Part shown: in pieces, positions 8,640-16,419 of the stretch | Layout of the letters: each line of letters opens with the position of its first letter | How positions within the stretch are numbered: position 1 is the stretch's first letter | Source of the DNA: Streptomyces sp. SLBN-118 | GTDB lineage: Bacteria; Actinomycetota; Actinomycetes; Streptomycetales; Streptomycetaceae | Assembly: GCF_006715635.1 (NCBI RefSeq) | Contig: NZ_VFNP01000002.1 | Coordinates: 1,984,001 to 2,048,000 of the forward strand | Length of the DNA: 64,000 nt | Direction of reading: 5' to 3' | The notes under the pieces: generated by a model | The model's input: only the letters and a program-made list of their open reading frames with translations | Databases searched by the model: none | What the model was told of the DNA's origin: nothing | Program-made: the position numbers and the translations under genes

Positions 8640-8655
8640 GGGGGCGTCAGCCCCC
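8640..8655 (-). terminator. Terminator hairpin after glnE
   Basis: GGGGGC-GTCA-GCCCCC stem-loop located 29 bases beyond the glnE stop, so it would end the minus-strand transcript. Its 6 bp all-GC stem is short and there is no T-run. Confidence 0.5.
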
Positions 8656-8683
8656 GCTGAGCCCACGCCCCCCGGCCGCTCCC

Positions 8684-11600
8684 CTACGCTCCGTAGAACA
8701 GCGCCTCCACCACCGCACGGGCGCGCCGCGTTATCCGCCGGTAGTCGTCCAGCATGTCCCCGCTGTGGCCCATGTGCGGCTCCCGCCCCGTCACCCCCGG
8801 CCCGTACCCCAGGTACCGCCCCACCGCCGCCAGCTCGCGGCCGTACGAGGGGAACGTGTCGCCCGGGCGGCCACGGACCAGCATCACGCCGTTGCGGACG
8901 CGGGTCGCCAGTACCCACGCCTCGTCGAGGATCTGCGCGTCCTCCGTGTCGATCAGGCCCGCCGCGTGTGCCGCCCGCAGGGCCTCGCGGGTGCGGGTCG
9001 TGCGCAGCCCGGGTTCCGCCCAGCCGTGGCGCATCTGGAGGAGCTGGACCGTCCATTCGACGTCGCTCAGCCCGCCGCGTCCGAGCTTCGCGTGAAGCGT
9101 GGGGTCCGCCCCCCGCGGCAGGCGTTCCGACTCCATCCGGGCCTTCAGCCGCCGGATCTCGCGGACGGCGTCCTCCCCGAGCCCCTCCGCGGGATACCGC
9201 AACGGGTCGATCAGGTCGATGAAGCGCCGCGCCAGTTCCTCGTCCCCCGCCATCGGTTCCGCGCGCAGCAGCGCCTGGCTCTCCCACACCAGCGACCACC
9301 GCCGGTAGTAGGCCTCGTAGGAGGCGAGCGTGCGGACCATCGGACCGCTCTTGCCCTCCGGCCGCAGATCCGCGTCGATCAACAACGGCGGGTCCGTCGT
9401 GGGCAGTTGGAGCAGGCGGCGCATCTCCGTGACGACCGCGTTCGCCGCCCGCGTCGCCTCCTGTTCGTCCACGCCCTCGCGCGGCTCGTGGACGAAGAGC
9501 ACGTCCGCGTCGGATCCGTAACTCTGCTCGTGCCCCCCGAAGCGCCCCATGCCGATGACCGCGAACCGTGTCGGCAGCTCGTCGCCCCACTCTTCGCGTA
9601 CCGCGGCCCGCAGCGCGCCCGCGATGGTCGCCGCGTTGAGGTCGGTGACAGCGCCGCCGACCCGGTCCACGAGCGCGCCCGGGTCCGCCTCGGCGGGGCT
9701 TTCCTCGGTGCCGTAGGAACCGATCAGGTCGGCCGCCGCGGTACGGAACAGCTCCCGCCGGCGTACGCCACGCGCCGCGGCCACGGCTCCCTCGGCAGTG
9801 TCGGCGCGCCCGACGGCCGCCAGGATCTCCTGCTCCAGGTGCTCGCGGCCGCGCGGCTTCAGGCCCTCCGGGTCGCCGAGCAGCGCCACCGCCTCGGGCG
9901 CCCGCAGCAGCAGGTCGGGGGCGAGCCGCCCCGCGGACAGCACGCGCGCCAGGTTCTCCGCCGCCGCGCCCTCGTCGCGGAGCAGCCGCAGATACCAGGG
10001 CGTCTTGCCCAGCGCGTCGGACACCTTGCGGAAGCCCAGCAGACCGGCGTCCGGATCGGCCGAGTCCGCGAACCAGCCGAGCAGCACCGGCAGCAGGGTC
10101 CGCTGGATAGCGGCCTTCCTGGTCATACCGGACGAGAGCGCCTCCAGATGCCGCAGGGCCGCCGCGGGATCCACGTAACCGAGCGCCTCCAGCCGCTGCC
10201 CGGCCGCCTTCGGGCTGAGCCGCGTCTCGCCGGGCGTGAGCTGTGCGACGGCGTCCAGCAGCGGCCGGTAGAAGAGCTTCTCGTGCAGCCGCCGTACGAC
10301 CGCCGCGTGTCGCTTCCACTCCTTGTTGATCTCGGCGACCGGGTCCGTACGCAGCCCGAGCGAACGCCCCAGGCGCCGCAGATCGGCCTCGGCCTCCGGC
10401 ACCAGATGCGTACGCCGCAGCCGGTACAGCTGGATGCGATGCTCCATGGCTCTCAGAAAGCGGTACGCGGCATCCATCTGGGCGGCGTCCGCGCGTCCCA
10501 CATAGCCGCCCGCCGCCAGCGCCCGCAGGGCCTCCAGCGTGGTGCCGCTGTGCAGTGTCGCGTCGCTGCGCCCGTGGACCAGTTGCAGCAGTTGTACGGC
10601 GAACTCGACGTCACGCAGCCCGCCGGGGCCGAGCTTGAGCTCGCGTTCGATCTCGGCCGCAGGGATGTTGTCGACGACGCGGCGGCGCATCTTCTGCACG
10701 TCCGGGACGAAGTTCTCGCGCTCGGCGGCCTGCCACACCATGGGCGACACTGCCTCGATGTAGTCCTCGCCGAGGCCCGGGTCCCCGGCGACCGGCCGGG
10801 CCTTGAGCAGGGCCTGGAACTCCCAGGTCTTGGCCCAGCGCTGGTAGTACGCGACATGGCTGGACAGGGTGCGCACCAGCGGGCCGTTGCGTCCCTCGGG
10901 CCGCAGATTGGCGTCGACGGGCCAGATGGTGCCCTCGACGGTCGTCTCGGAGCAGATCCGCATCAGATGCGAGGCCAGCCGGGTCGCGGCCTGCATGGCC
11001 TTGCTCTCGTCGGCGCCGTTGGCGGGTTCGCCGACGAAGATTACGTCCACGTCGGAGACGTAGTTGAGTTCGTGGCCGCCGCACTTGCCCATGGCGACGA
11101 CGGCCAGCCGGCACTGCGCCGCGTCGCCGGGCGCCGAAGCCCGGGCGATGGCCAGGGCGGCGCGCAGGGTGGCCGTGGCCAGATCGGCCAGCTCCGCGGC
11201 GGTCTCGGCGACATCGGTCGTACCGCACACGTCGCGGGCCGCTATGGACAGCAGGCACCGCCGGTAGGCGACGCGCAGCGACACCGTGTCGGTGGCATCG
11301 GCGAGTCCGCGCTCGAAGTCCGCGACGCCCGGGTGCAGATCGGCCGCCTCGTAGGTGATGAGCGCCTGCCAGTCGCGCGGGTGGCGGGCGAGATGGTCGC
11401 CGAGCGCCTCGGACGTGCCGAGCACGCCGAGCAGCCGGTCGCGCAGGGGCTTCGCGGTGATCAGGGTGTCGAGGAGGCCCTGCCGGCCGTCCGGGGGCTG
11501 CGCCTCGACGAGCCGTACGAGGCCGCGCAGCGCGAGGTCGGGGTCGGCGACGGCGCCGAGCGCGTCGAGGAGGACGGGGTCGGAGCGTACGGAGGCCATG

Positions 11601-11698
11601 TCGGCGAGGCCCAGGAGCCCCTCTGCGGCGGACGGATCGGTGAAGCCGTGCCGCAGCAGTCGCGTGAAGGTACTGCTTCTGCGCCCCGACACCGTCAT
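8684..11698 (-). CDS. glnE: Bifunctional glutamine synthetase adenylyltransferase/adenylyl-removing enzyme GlnE
   Basis: Cytosolic enzyme of 1004 residues that attaches AMP to, and removes it from, the regulatory tyrosine of GlnA-type glutamine synthetase in response to nitrogen status. Two nucleotidyltransferase domains are visible: an N-terminal one (GKCGGHELNYVSDVDVIFV) and a C-terminal one (GRFGGHEQSYGSDADVLFV), each with the GxSDxD signature, plus the GGLRDVEF and GGLSDVEW motifs typical of both halves. Full length for the family. The start is at 11698 (MTVSGRRSSTF). It is divergent from the oxidase gene at 11851; glnA2 lies 10 kb away. Confidence 0.96.
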   Translation of the reverse strand: MTVSGRRSSTFTRLLRHGFTDPSAAEGLLGLADMASVRSDPVLLDALGAVADPDLALRGLVRLVEAQPPDGRQGLLDTLITAKPLRDRLLGVLGTSEALGDHLARHPRDWQALITYEAADLHPGVADFERGLADATDTVSLRVAYRRCLLSIAARDVCGTTDVAETAAELADLATATLRAALAIARASAPGDAAQCRLAVVAMGKCGGHELNYVSDVDVIFVGEPANGADESKAMQAATRLASHLMRICSETTVEGTIWPVDANLRPEGRNGPLVRTLSSHVAYYQRWAKTWEFQALLKARPVAGDPGLGEDYIEAVSPMVWQAAERENFVPDVQKMRRRVVDNIPAAEIERELKLGPGGLRDVEFAVQLLQLVHGRSDATLHSGTTLEALRALAAGGYVGRADAAQMDAAYRFLRAMEHRIQLYRLRRTHLVPEAEADLRRLGRSLGLRTDPVAEINKEWKRHAAVVRRLHEKLFYRPLLDAVAQLTPGETRLSPKAAGQRLEALGYVDPAAALRHLEALSSGMTRKAAIQRTLLPVLLGWFADSADPDAGLLGFRKVSDALGKTPWYLRLLRDEGAAAENLARVLSAGRLAPDLLLRAPEAVALLGDPEGLKPRGREHLEQEILAAVGRADTAEGAVAAARGVRRRELFRTAAADLIGSYGTEESPAEADPGALVDRVGGAVTDLNAATIAGALRAAVREEWGDELPTRFAVIGMGRFGGHEQSYGSDADVLFVHEPREGVDEQEATRAANAVVTEMRRLLQLPTTDPPLLIDADLRPEGKSGPMVRTLASYEAYYRRWSLVWESQALLRAEPMAGDEELARRFIDLIDPLRYPAEGLGEDAVREIRRLKARMESERLPRGADPTLHAKLGRGGLSDVEWTVQLLQMRHGWAEPGLRTTRTREALRAAHAAGLIDTEDAQILDEAWVLATRVRNGVMLVRGRPGDTFPSYGRELAAVGRYLGYGPGVTGREPHMGHSGDMLDDYRRITRRARAVVEALFYGA

Positions 11699-11850
11699 CC
11701 CGTCGTCTCCCGTCCTGCCCGCTCAGGGACCGTCGCGCCCGATTCAGAGCACTGATTCGAGCCTAGGCCCCTGTACGGCCCGCCGGGCGATGAATAAGGG
11801 CGCCGGCCGCAGTCTGCACATTCGGTGACCCGAGCCGGAAGGACCACGCC

Positions 11851-12363
11851 ATGCCCGAGAACGAACCCGTGACCAAGCTGGACGCCCGCTACAGCGACGA
11901 AAAGGCCACCGCCGACGAGTGGGCCGATGCGGTCGAGCGCCTGAAGGCGGCCGAGGTCTACTGGCTGTCGACCGTGCGCCCCCAGGGCCGTCCGCATGTC
12001 ACCCCGCTGATCGCCGTCTGGCACGACGGCGGGCTGCATTTCTGTACCGGCGCCGACGAGCGCAAGGCGAAGAACCTCCGCGACAATCGGGAGGTGGTCC
12101 TCACCACCGGGGCCAATGCCCTCGATGAGGGCTACGACGTGGTGGTCGAGGGCTCGGCGGAGCGTGTGAGCGACGAGACACGACTGCGCGCGCTGGCGGA
12201 GGCGTACGTCGAGAAGTACGGCTCGGACTGGACCTTCGAGGTCCGCGACGGCGTATTCGTGCACCAGGGCGGCACCGCGCTGGTCTTCCGCGTGGAACCG
12301 CGCACGGCCTTCGGCTTCGCGAAGAGCCCGTACAGCCAGACCCGTTGGCAGTTCACCGAGTAG
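11851..12363 (+). CDS. Pyridoxamine 5'-phosphate oxidase-like FMN/F420-binding protein
   Basis: Small split-barrel protein of 170 residues. The motif YWLSTVRPQGRPHVTPL near residue 35 is typical of the PNPOx-like fold that binds FMN or F420 and carries out redox reactions on unknown small substrates; the C-terminus ends TRWQF, common in the Streptomyces members. It probably forms a dimer. The VOC gene follows after 13 bases, so the two are likely cotranscribed. True pyridoxal phosphate synthesis is unlikely because the longer PdxH C-terminal region is missing. Confidence 0.82.
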   Translation: MPENEPVTKLDARYSDEKATADEWADAVERLKAAEVYWLSTVRPQGRPHVTPLIAVWHDGGLHFCTGADERKAKNLRDNREVVLTTGANALDEGYDVVVEGSAERVSDETRLRALAEAYVEKYGSDWTFEVRDGVFVHQGGTALVFRVEPRTAFGFAKSPYSQTRWQFTE

Positions 12364-12376
12364 AGGAGCTCCACCG

Positions 12377-12826
12377 ATGGCACCGGCAGAACCGATGGAA
12401 CTGACCCTTGAAGTGATCATGATCCCGGTCACGGATCTCGACCGGTCGAAGGAGTTCTACGCGGAGGGCTGCGGCTTCAACGTCGACCTCGACCAGGAGG
12501 TGGCCCCGGGCATCCGCATCATCCAGATGACCCCGCCGGGCTCGCGCTGTTCCGTCTCCATGGGCAGCGGCCTCCCGGGCAGCCCCGGCCAGACCCCGAT
12601 GGCCCCCGGCTCGCTCCAGGGCCTCCAACTGTGCGTGACGGACATCGAGGCGGCCCGCGCGGCGTTCGTCGAGCGGTCGGTGGACGTCAGCGAGATCCAG
12701 CACGTGGGCGCGGGCGGCTGGGAGGACGGCCCGGGCGAGACATGGAACTCGTTCATGTTCTTCCAGGACCCGGACGGCAACGGCTGGGTCGTCCAGGAGG
12801 CTCCGGCACCCCTCTCGGAGCGCTGA
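12377..12826 (+). CDS. VOC-superfamily (glyoxalase-like) protein
   Basis: Single-module VOC protein of 149 residues with paired beta-alpha-beta-beta-beta motifs: ITDLDRSKEFY-like N-terminal repeat (VTDLDRSKEFYAE) and C-terminal FFQDPDGNGWVVQE. Such proteins use a metal-bound cupped barrel for isomerase, dioxygenase or resistance functions; no specific substrate can be read. It is a paralogue of the protein at 21138 (shared LEVIVVPV/LEVIMIPV opening, PGSxCS and DPDGNxWxVQE). Probably cotranscribed with the upstream PNPOx-like gene. Confidence 0.8.
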   Translation: MAPAEPMELTLEVIMIPVTDLDRSKEFYAEGCGFNVDLDQEVAPGIRIIQMTPPGSRCSVSMGSGLPGSPGQTPMAPGSLQGLQLCVTDIEAARAAFVERSVDVSEIQHVGAGGWEDGPGETWNSFMFFQDPDGNGWVVQEAPAPLSER

Positions 12827-13035
12827 GCAGACGCGAGTTGCGTGATGTCGTACCGCGTCACACAACTACGCACCGTGATGAGCCCGTTGTCCAACCCACG
12901 TATCTTTCCGCCGACTTGGCCGACGTTTCCGCCCGCCCCTTTCGTCACCCTCAGTGATCATAAATGTGGCATGCGCGACAAAAGGCACCTATCTTGAGGG
13001 CAGGTGACGCGATACTTCCGTGACTAAGGACAGTT

Positions 13036-13410
13036 ATGGGCACTCCGCGCGTACTCGTGATCGAAGACAATGTGGATGTCAGTGCCCTGCTGAAGCGTCA
13101 TCTCAGTGGGCTGGGGTGCCAGGTGGCGGTCGCGGACACGGGTGAAGAAGGCCTGGAACGCGCCTTTGCCGACCCGCCCGACATGGCGATCATCGACATC
13201 ATGCTGCCCGGTATCGACGGCCGGGAAGTCATCCGCAGACTGCGCGCGGACACCCGTACCAGCACGTGCCACCTCGTCGTCTCCACAGTGCTCGACCCGG
13301 AGGACGTGACCGAGTTGGCAGTGGACGCGATGCTTGCCAAACCCTTCCGGCGCTCGAGCGTGATGCGCCTCATCGACTCCTTCCGGAATTCCGCATCCCA
13401 GGAGACGTAA
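13036..13410 (+). CDS. Stand-alone receiver-domain response regulator (first)
   Basis: A receiver domain with no output domain, 124 residues. Acidic pocket residues Glu10/Asp11 (VIEDN), phospho-acceptor Asp54 (AIIDIMLPG) and the conserved Lys (LAKPF) are present; the switch position in strand 4 is VVST rather than the common TA pair. It should accept a phosphoryl group, probably from the kinase at 16416, and pass the signal by protein contact. It opens a six-gene operon and its stop (TAATG) overlaps the next start by one base. Confidence 0.9.
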   Translation: MGTPRVLVIEDNVDVSALLKRHLSGLGCQVAVADTGEEGLERAFADPPDMAIIDIMLPGIDGREVIRRLRADTRTSTCHLVVSTVLDPEDVTELAVDAMLAKPFRRSSVMRLIDSFRNSASQET

Positions 13411-13784
13411 TGCCTCGAGTTCTCATAGCCGATGACGATGGCGACATACGGGACCTCGTCGCGTTCAAACTGACCCAGAGCGGTTATGAGGTCATCGCCG
13501 TGGAGGACGGCATGGCCGCGCTCAAGGCAGCGCGCAGCGAGCCGGTGGATGTCGCCCTGCTCGACATACGCATGCCCGGCATGTCAGGCCTGGATGTGTG
13601 CCGCGAACTCCGCGCGGCGCCCGAGACCGCGTCACTCCCCGTCATCCTGATCACTGCCCGCTCCCAGGAGGGAGACGTCGAGACGGGTTTCGCCGCTGGA
13701 GCCGACGACTACATCATCAAGCCGTTCAGTCCGCGCGAGCTGAGCAGCCGCGTCCAGGCCGTGCTCACGAGGGCCACGCGGTGA
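13410..13784 (+). CDS. Stand-alone receiver-domain response regulator (second)
   Basis: Second receiver-only protein, also 124 residues, more canonical than the first: ADDD acidic cluster near residue 8, phospho-acceptor Asp52 (LLDIRMPGM), Thr in LITAR and Lys in IIKPF. The ATG at 13410 shares its A with the preceding TAA stop, and its own TGA overlaps the next GTG, so translation of the first three genes looks coupled. With no DNA-binding domain, it probably acts on a partner protein; the adjacent HEAT protein is the obvious candidate. Confidence 0.92.
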   Translation: MPRVLIADDDGDIRDLVAFKLTQSGYEVIAVEDGMAALKAARSEPVDVALLDIRMPGMSGLDVCRELRAAPETASLPVILITARSQEGDVETGFAAGADDYIIKPFSPRELSSRVQAVLTRATR

Positions 13785-14881
13785 TCGCCACCGGACTCGT
13801 CACCGGCGCGCTGCTGTGCCTGACGTCCGTCGTGGTGCTGCTGGGGGTACTGATCGTCGGCCTGCGCGTCGTCCGCCGGTACCGGCATCGCCGGAGAGAC
13901 CGGATCGTGGCGCCGGTGAGGGGGGTGCTGCTGGAGCTCCTGTGCGCGGAGGAGGACGAGCAGACAGAGGCGCTGGACCGGCTCACGGAGCTCGACGACC
14001 GCACCTGGGGGGCTCTGGAGCCAACGGTGGCGGTGATGTTCGGCAAAATCACCGGACAGGCCAGGACCGCGCTCATCCAGTTGTTCGAGCGCCGTGGGGC
14101 CACCGCGCATGCCGTGGCGGATCTGGGCCGCCGCGGCGCGGCCCGCCGGGGTCGCGCCGCGGAAGTGCTCGGCCAGCTGCGCCACCGGCCCGCGGCACCA
14201 CCCCTGTGCCGCCTGCTGAACGACCACGACCCGGAGGTGCGGCTGGTCGCCGCGCGGGCGCTGGGTCTGATCGGAGAACCCTCGGTCGTTCCACAGCTGC
14301 TGGAGTGCCTCTACGGACCGCGGACCGTGCCGCCCGCCGTGGTCACCCGGGCGCTGACGTCCTTCGGGCCGGAGGCGCTGCGAAGCATCGCGGCGGGCCT
14401 GCACCACCCCGAGCCGCTGGTCCGGGCCGTCGCGATCGAGACGCTGGGCGCGATCGGCGGGGTCTCCAGGACCGCCGAGATCGCGCGTGCTCTGAGCGAG
14501 GACAGCCATGCGGAAGTGCGTATCAAGGCCGCCCGCGCGCTGGGCAGGCTCGGCATGCCCGACGGCCTTGAGCCGCTGCTGACCGCGGTGGACCCCGGTC
14601 AGCCGGTCGCCCTGCGCACGGTGGCCGCCGGGGCCCTGGGCAGCCTGGGTGCCGTGGCCGCCACGGCCCGGCTGCGGGAGCTGCTCGGCGACCCGGATGA
14701 TCATGTGGCCGCCACCGCGGCCCGGTCGCTGCTGCGGCTCGGCGAGGCGGGCAGTGCCGACCTGCGGGCGGCTGCCGAGGGCCGCCCGGGCGACCGGGCG
14801 GCGGCGCAGGCCAGGGGGGCCCTCGCGGAGTCGGCTGCCGTGGGCGCGTCCTCCGCTCCCACGGCCGAGGTGGTCCTGTGA
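13781..14881 (+). CDS. Membrane-anchored HEAT-repeat protein
   Basis: A 366-residue protein beginning with one membrane segment (about residues 4-27, LVTGALLCLTSVVVLLGVLI), then a basic stretch and, from about residue 90, a chain of HEAT/PBS-lyase-type repeats (for example PEVRLVAARALGLIG, AEVRIKAARALGRLG and DHVAATAARSLLRLG). Such alpha-solenoids are protein-binding scaffolds. GTG 13781 is chosen because it gives a GTGA overlap with the upstream receiver; the downstream glycosyltransferase begins in another GTGA overlap. The tail after residue 330 is Ala/Gly-rich. A role linking the receivers to the synthase is inferred from position. Confidence 0.85.
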   Translation: MIATGLVTGALLCLTSVVVLLGVLIVGLRVVRRYRHRRRDRIVAPVRGVLLELLCAEEDEQTEALDRLTELDDRTWGALEPTVAVMFGKITGQARTALIQLFERRGATAHAVADLGRRGAARRGRAAEVLGQLRHRPAAPPLCRLLNDHDPEVRLVAARALGLIGEPSVVPQLLECLYGPRTVPPAVVTRALTSFGPEALRSIAAGLHHPEPLVRAVAIETLGAIGGVSRTAEIARALSEDSHAEVRIKAARALGRLGMPDGLEPLLTAVDPGQPVALRTVAAGALGSLGAVAATARLRELLGDPDDHVAATAARSLLRLGEAGSADLRAAAEGRPGDRAAAQARGALAESAAVGASSAPTAEVVL

Positions 14882-16419
14882 GTGTGGGGAGCGCTGCCGA
14901 CATCCTGAGCCCGGTGAACGCGACCGGCGCCTGGAGCCTGGCGAGCGACGAGTCGTCGGGATGGCTCATTGACGCGGCGCGCACCCTGATCGCGGTGAGT
15001 GACGGCGCGATCCTCACGTACTTCGCCCTCATCAACACCAGCTATCTGCTGCTGATCCTCCTCGCCGTGGGAGAGCTCGTCAGAAGGCTGCGCCGGGCGC
15101 CCTTCGCAGGCTACGACGACACCTCCGCGAGCCCCTTCACCCCGCCGGTGTCGCTGATCATGCCCGCGTACAACGAGGAGGCGGGAATCGCGGAGGCGGT
15201 CCGGGCCATGCTCCTGCTGCGCTATCCGGTCTTCGAGGTCGTCGTCGTCGACGACGGCTCCAGCGACGGGACGCTGGATGCGCTCCGGGGGGCCTTCGGC
15301 CTCGTCGAAGTGGACCGCGTCGTGCCCGACGACGTACAGGTGCGCGGCGCGGTGGAGTCGGTCCATCTCCCCAGGGGCGGACCGGTGCCGCTCGTGGTGG
15401 CTCGCAAGGCGAACGGCGGCAAGGCCGACGCGCTCAACGCCGGAATCAACCTGGCGCGCTATCCGCTGCTGTGCATGGTCGACGCGGACTCGATCCTGGA
15501 CTCCGAGTCGCTGCTCGCGGTGGCCAAGCCGTTCTGCGACGACCCGATGCGAGTCGTCGCCACCGGCGGCGTGGTCGGCATCGCCAACGGCTGCACCGTC
15601 GTCGCGGGCCGGGTTGTCGAGCCCCGCGTGCCCCAGGAGCTGCTGGGCCGCATCCAGGTGGTCGAGTATCTGCGGGCCTTCATGCTCGGACGTACCGGGT
15701 GGTCGAAGATCGGCGGCCTGCTGGTCATCGCCGGCGCCTTCGGTCTCTTCCGCAGGGACGTGGTGGTGGCGGTGGGCGGCATGGACGCGAACTGCATCGG
15801 CGAGGATGCAGAGCTGGTCGTCCGTATGCACCGGTATCTGCGTGACCAGGGCCGCGACTACCGCATCGTCTTCGTCAGCGAGCCGATCTCCTGGAGCGAG
15901 GCGCCGTCCACCGCGAAGATCCTGGGGAAACAGCGGCGGCGATGGCATCGCGGGCTGACAGAACTCCTGCTCAAGCACCGCCGCATGATCGGCAATCCCC
16001 GGTACGGCCGGATCGGGCTGGTGTCGCTGCCCTTCTACGTGGTCTTCGAGCTGCTCGCCCCGGTCGTCGAACTGGCCGGTCTCGTCCTGGTACCCGTGGG
16101 CCTGCTGGTCGGAGCGGTCGATCCGGACTTCCTGTGGCGCTTCCTTCTCGTTGCGTACGGCTACGCCCTGGTCGTCAGCCTGGTTTCGCTCGCGGTGGAG
16201 GAATACGCCTTCCACCGTTTCGCGCGGTCGCGGGACATCTGGGGCGCCGTGGTCGGCGCGATCGCGGAGAACCTCGGATACCGCCAGCTCACAGCGTGGT
16301 GGCGACTGCGTGGCATGTGGGACGCGCTGCGCGGCGCTCCGCAGGTGTGGGGCTCCATGACCCGCAGCGGATTCACCGAGTCCGACGAGGCGCGAGCGAG
16401 CGAAGGTGATCGTGCATGA
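14878..16419 (+). CDS. Processive family 2 glycosyltransferase (exopolysaccharide synthase)
   Basis: Membrane GT2 enzyme of 513 residues related to the cellulose/poly-N-acetylglucosamine/hyaluronan synthases. An N-terminal membrane segment precedes the catalytic domain with Asp125-Asp126 (VVVDDGSSDG), Asp202-x-Asp204 (VDADS), Glu309-Asp310 (IGEDAEL) and Gln352-x-x-Arg355-Trp356 (KQRRRWHRGL), the D,D,D,QxxRW set of processive enzymes. Two further hydrophobic regions follow (about 380-440). No PilZ domain follows, so control by cyclic di-GMP as in BcsA is not indicated. The polymer cannot be read. Start GTG 14878 overlaps the HEAT stop; the stop overlaps the kinase ATG. Confidence 0.92.
   Translation: MSVGSAADILSPVNATGAWSLASDESSGWLIDAARTLIAVSDGAILTYFALINTSYLLLILLAVGELVRRLRRAPFAGYDDTSASPFTPPVSLIMPAYNEEAGIAEAVRAMLLLRYPVFEVVVVDDGSSDGTLDALRGAFGLVEVDRVVPDDVQVRGAVESVHLPRGGPVPLVVARKANGGKADALNAGINLARYPLLCMVDADSILDSESLLAVAKPFCDDPMRVVATGGVVGIANGCTVVAGRVVEPRVPQELLGRIQVVEYLRAFMLGRTGWSKIGGLLVIAGAFGLFRRDVVVAVGGMDANCIGEDAELVVRMHRYLRDQGRDYRIVFVSEPISWSEAPSTAKILGKQRRRWHRGLTELLLKHRRMIGNPRYGRIGLVSLPFYVVFELLAPVVELAGLVLVPVGLLVGAVDPDFLWRFLLVAYGYALVVSLVSLAVEEYAFHRFARSRDIWGAVVGAIAENLGYRQLTAWWRLRGMWDALRGAPQVWGSMTRSGFTESDEARASEGDRA

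Noticed and set aside
8608..8640. Three GGAGCGCCGA direct repeats as a regulatory array
   Set aside because: They lie between two convergent genes after a terminator, so they are more likely simple repeat slippage.
7826..11755. Very long open frame (over 1300 codons) on the plus strand antisense to glnE
   Set aside because: The opposite strand encodes full-length GlnE with both catalytic domains; the plus frame is open only because of high G+C third-position bias and has no protein-like motifs.
14878..16419. Cyclic di-GMP-controlled cellulose synthase (BcsA)
   Set aside because: No PilZ domain or RxxxR motif and no BcsB partner; only a processive GT2 is supported.
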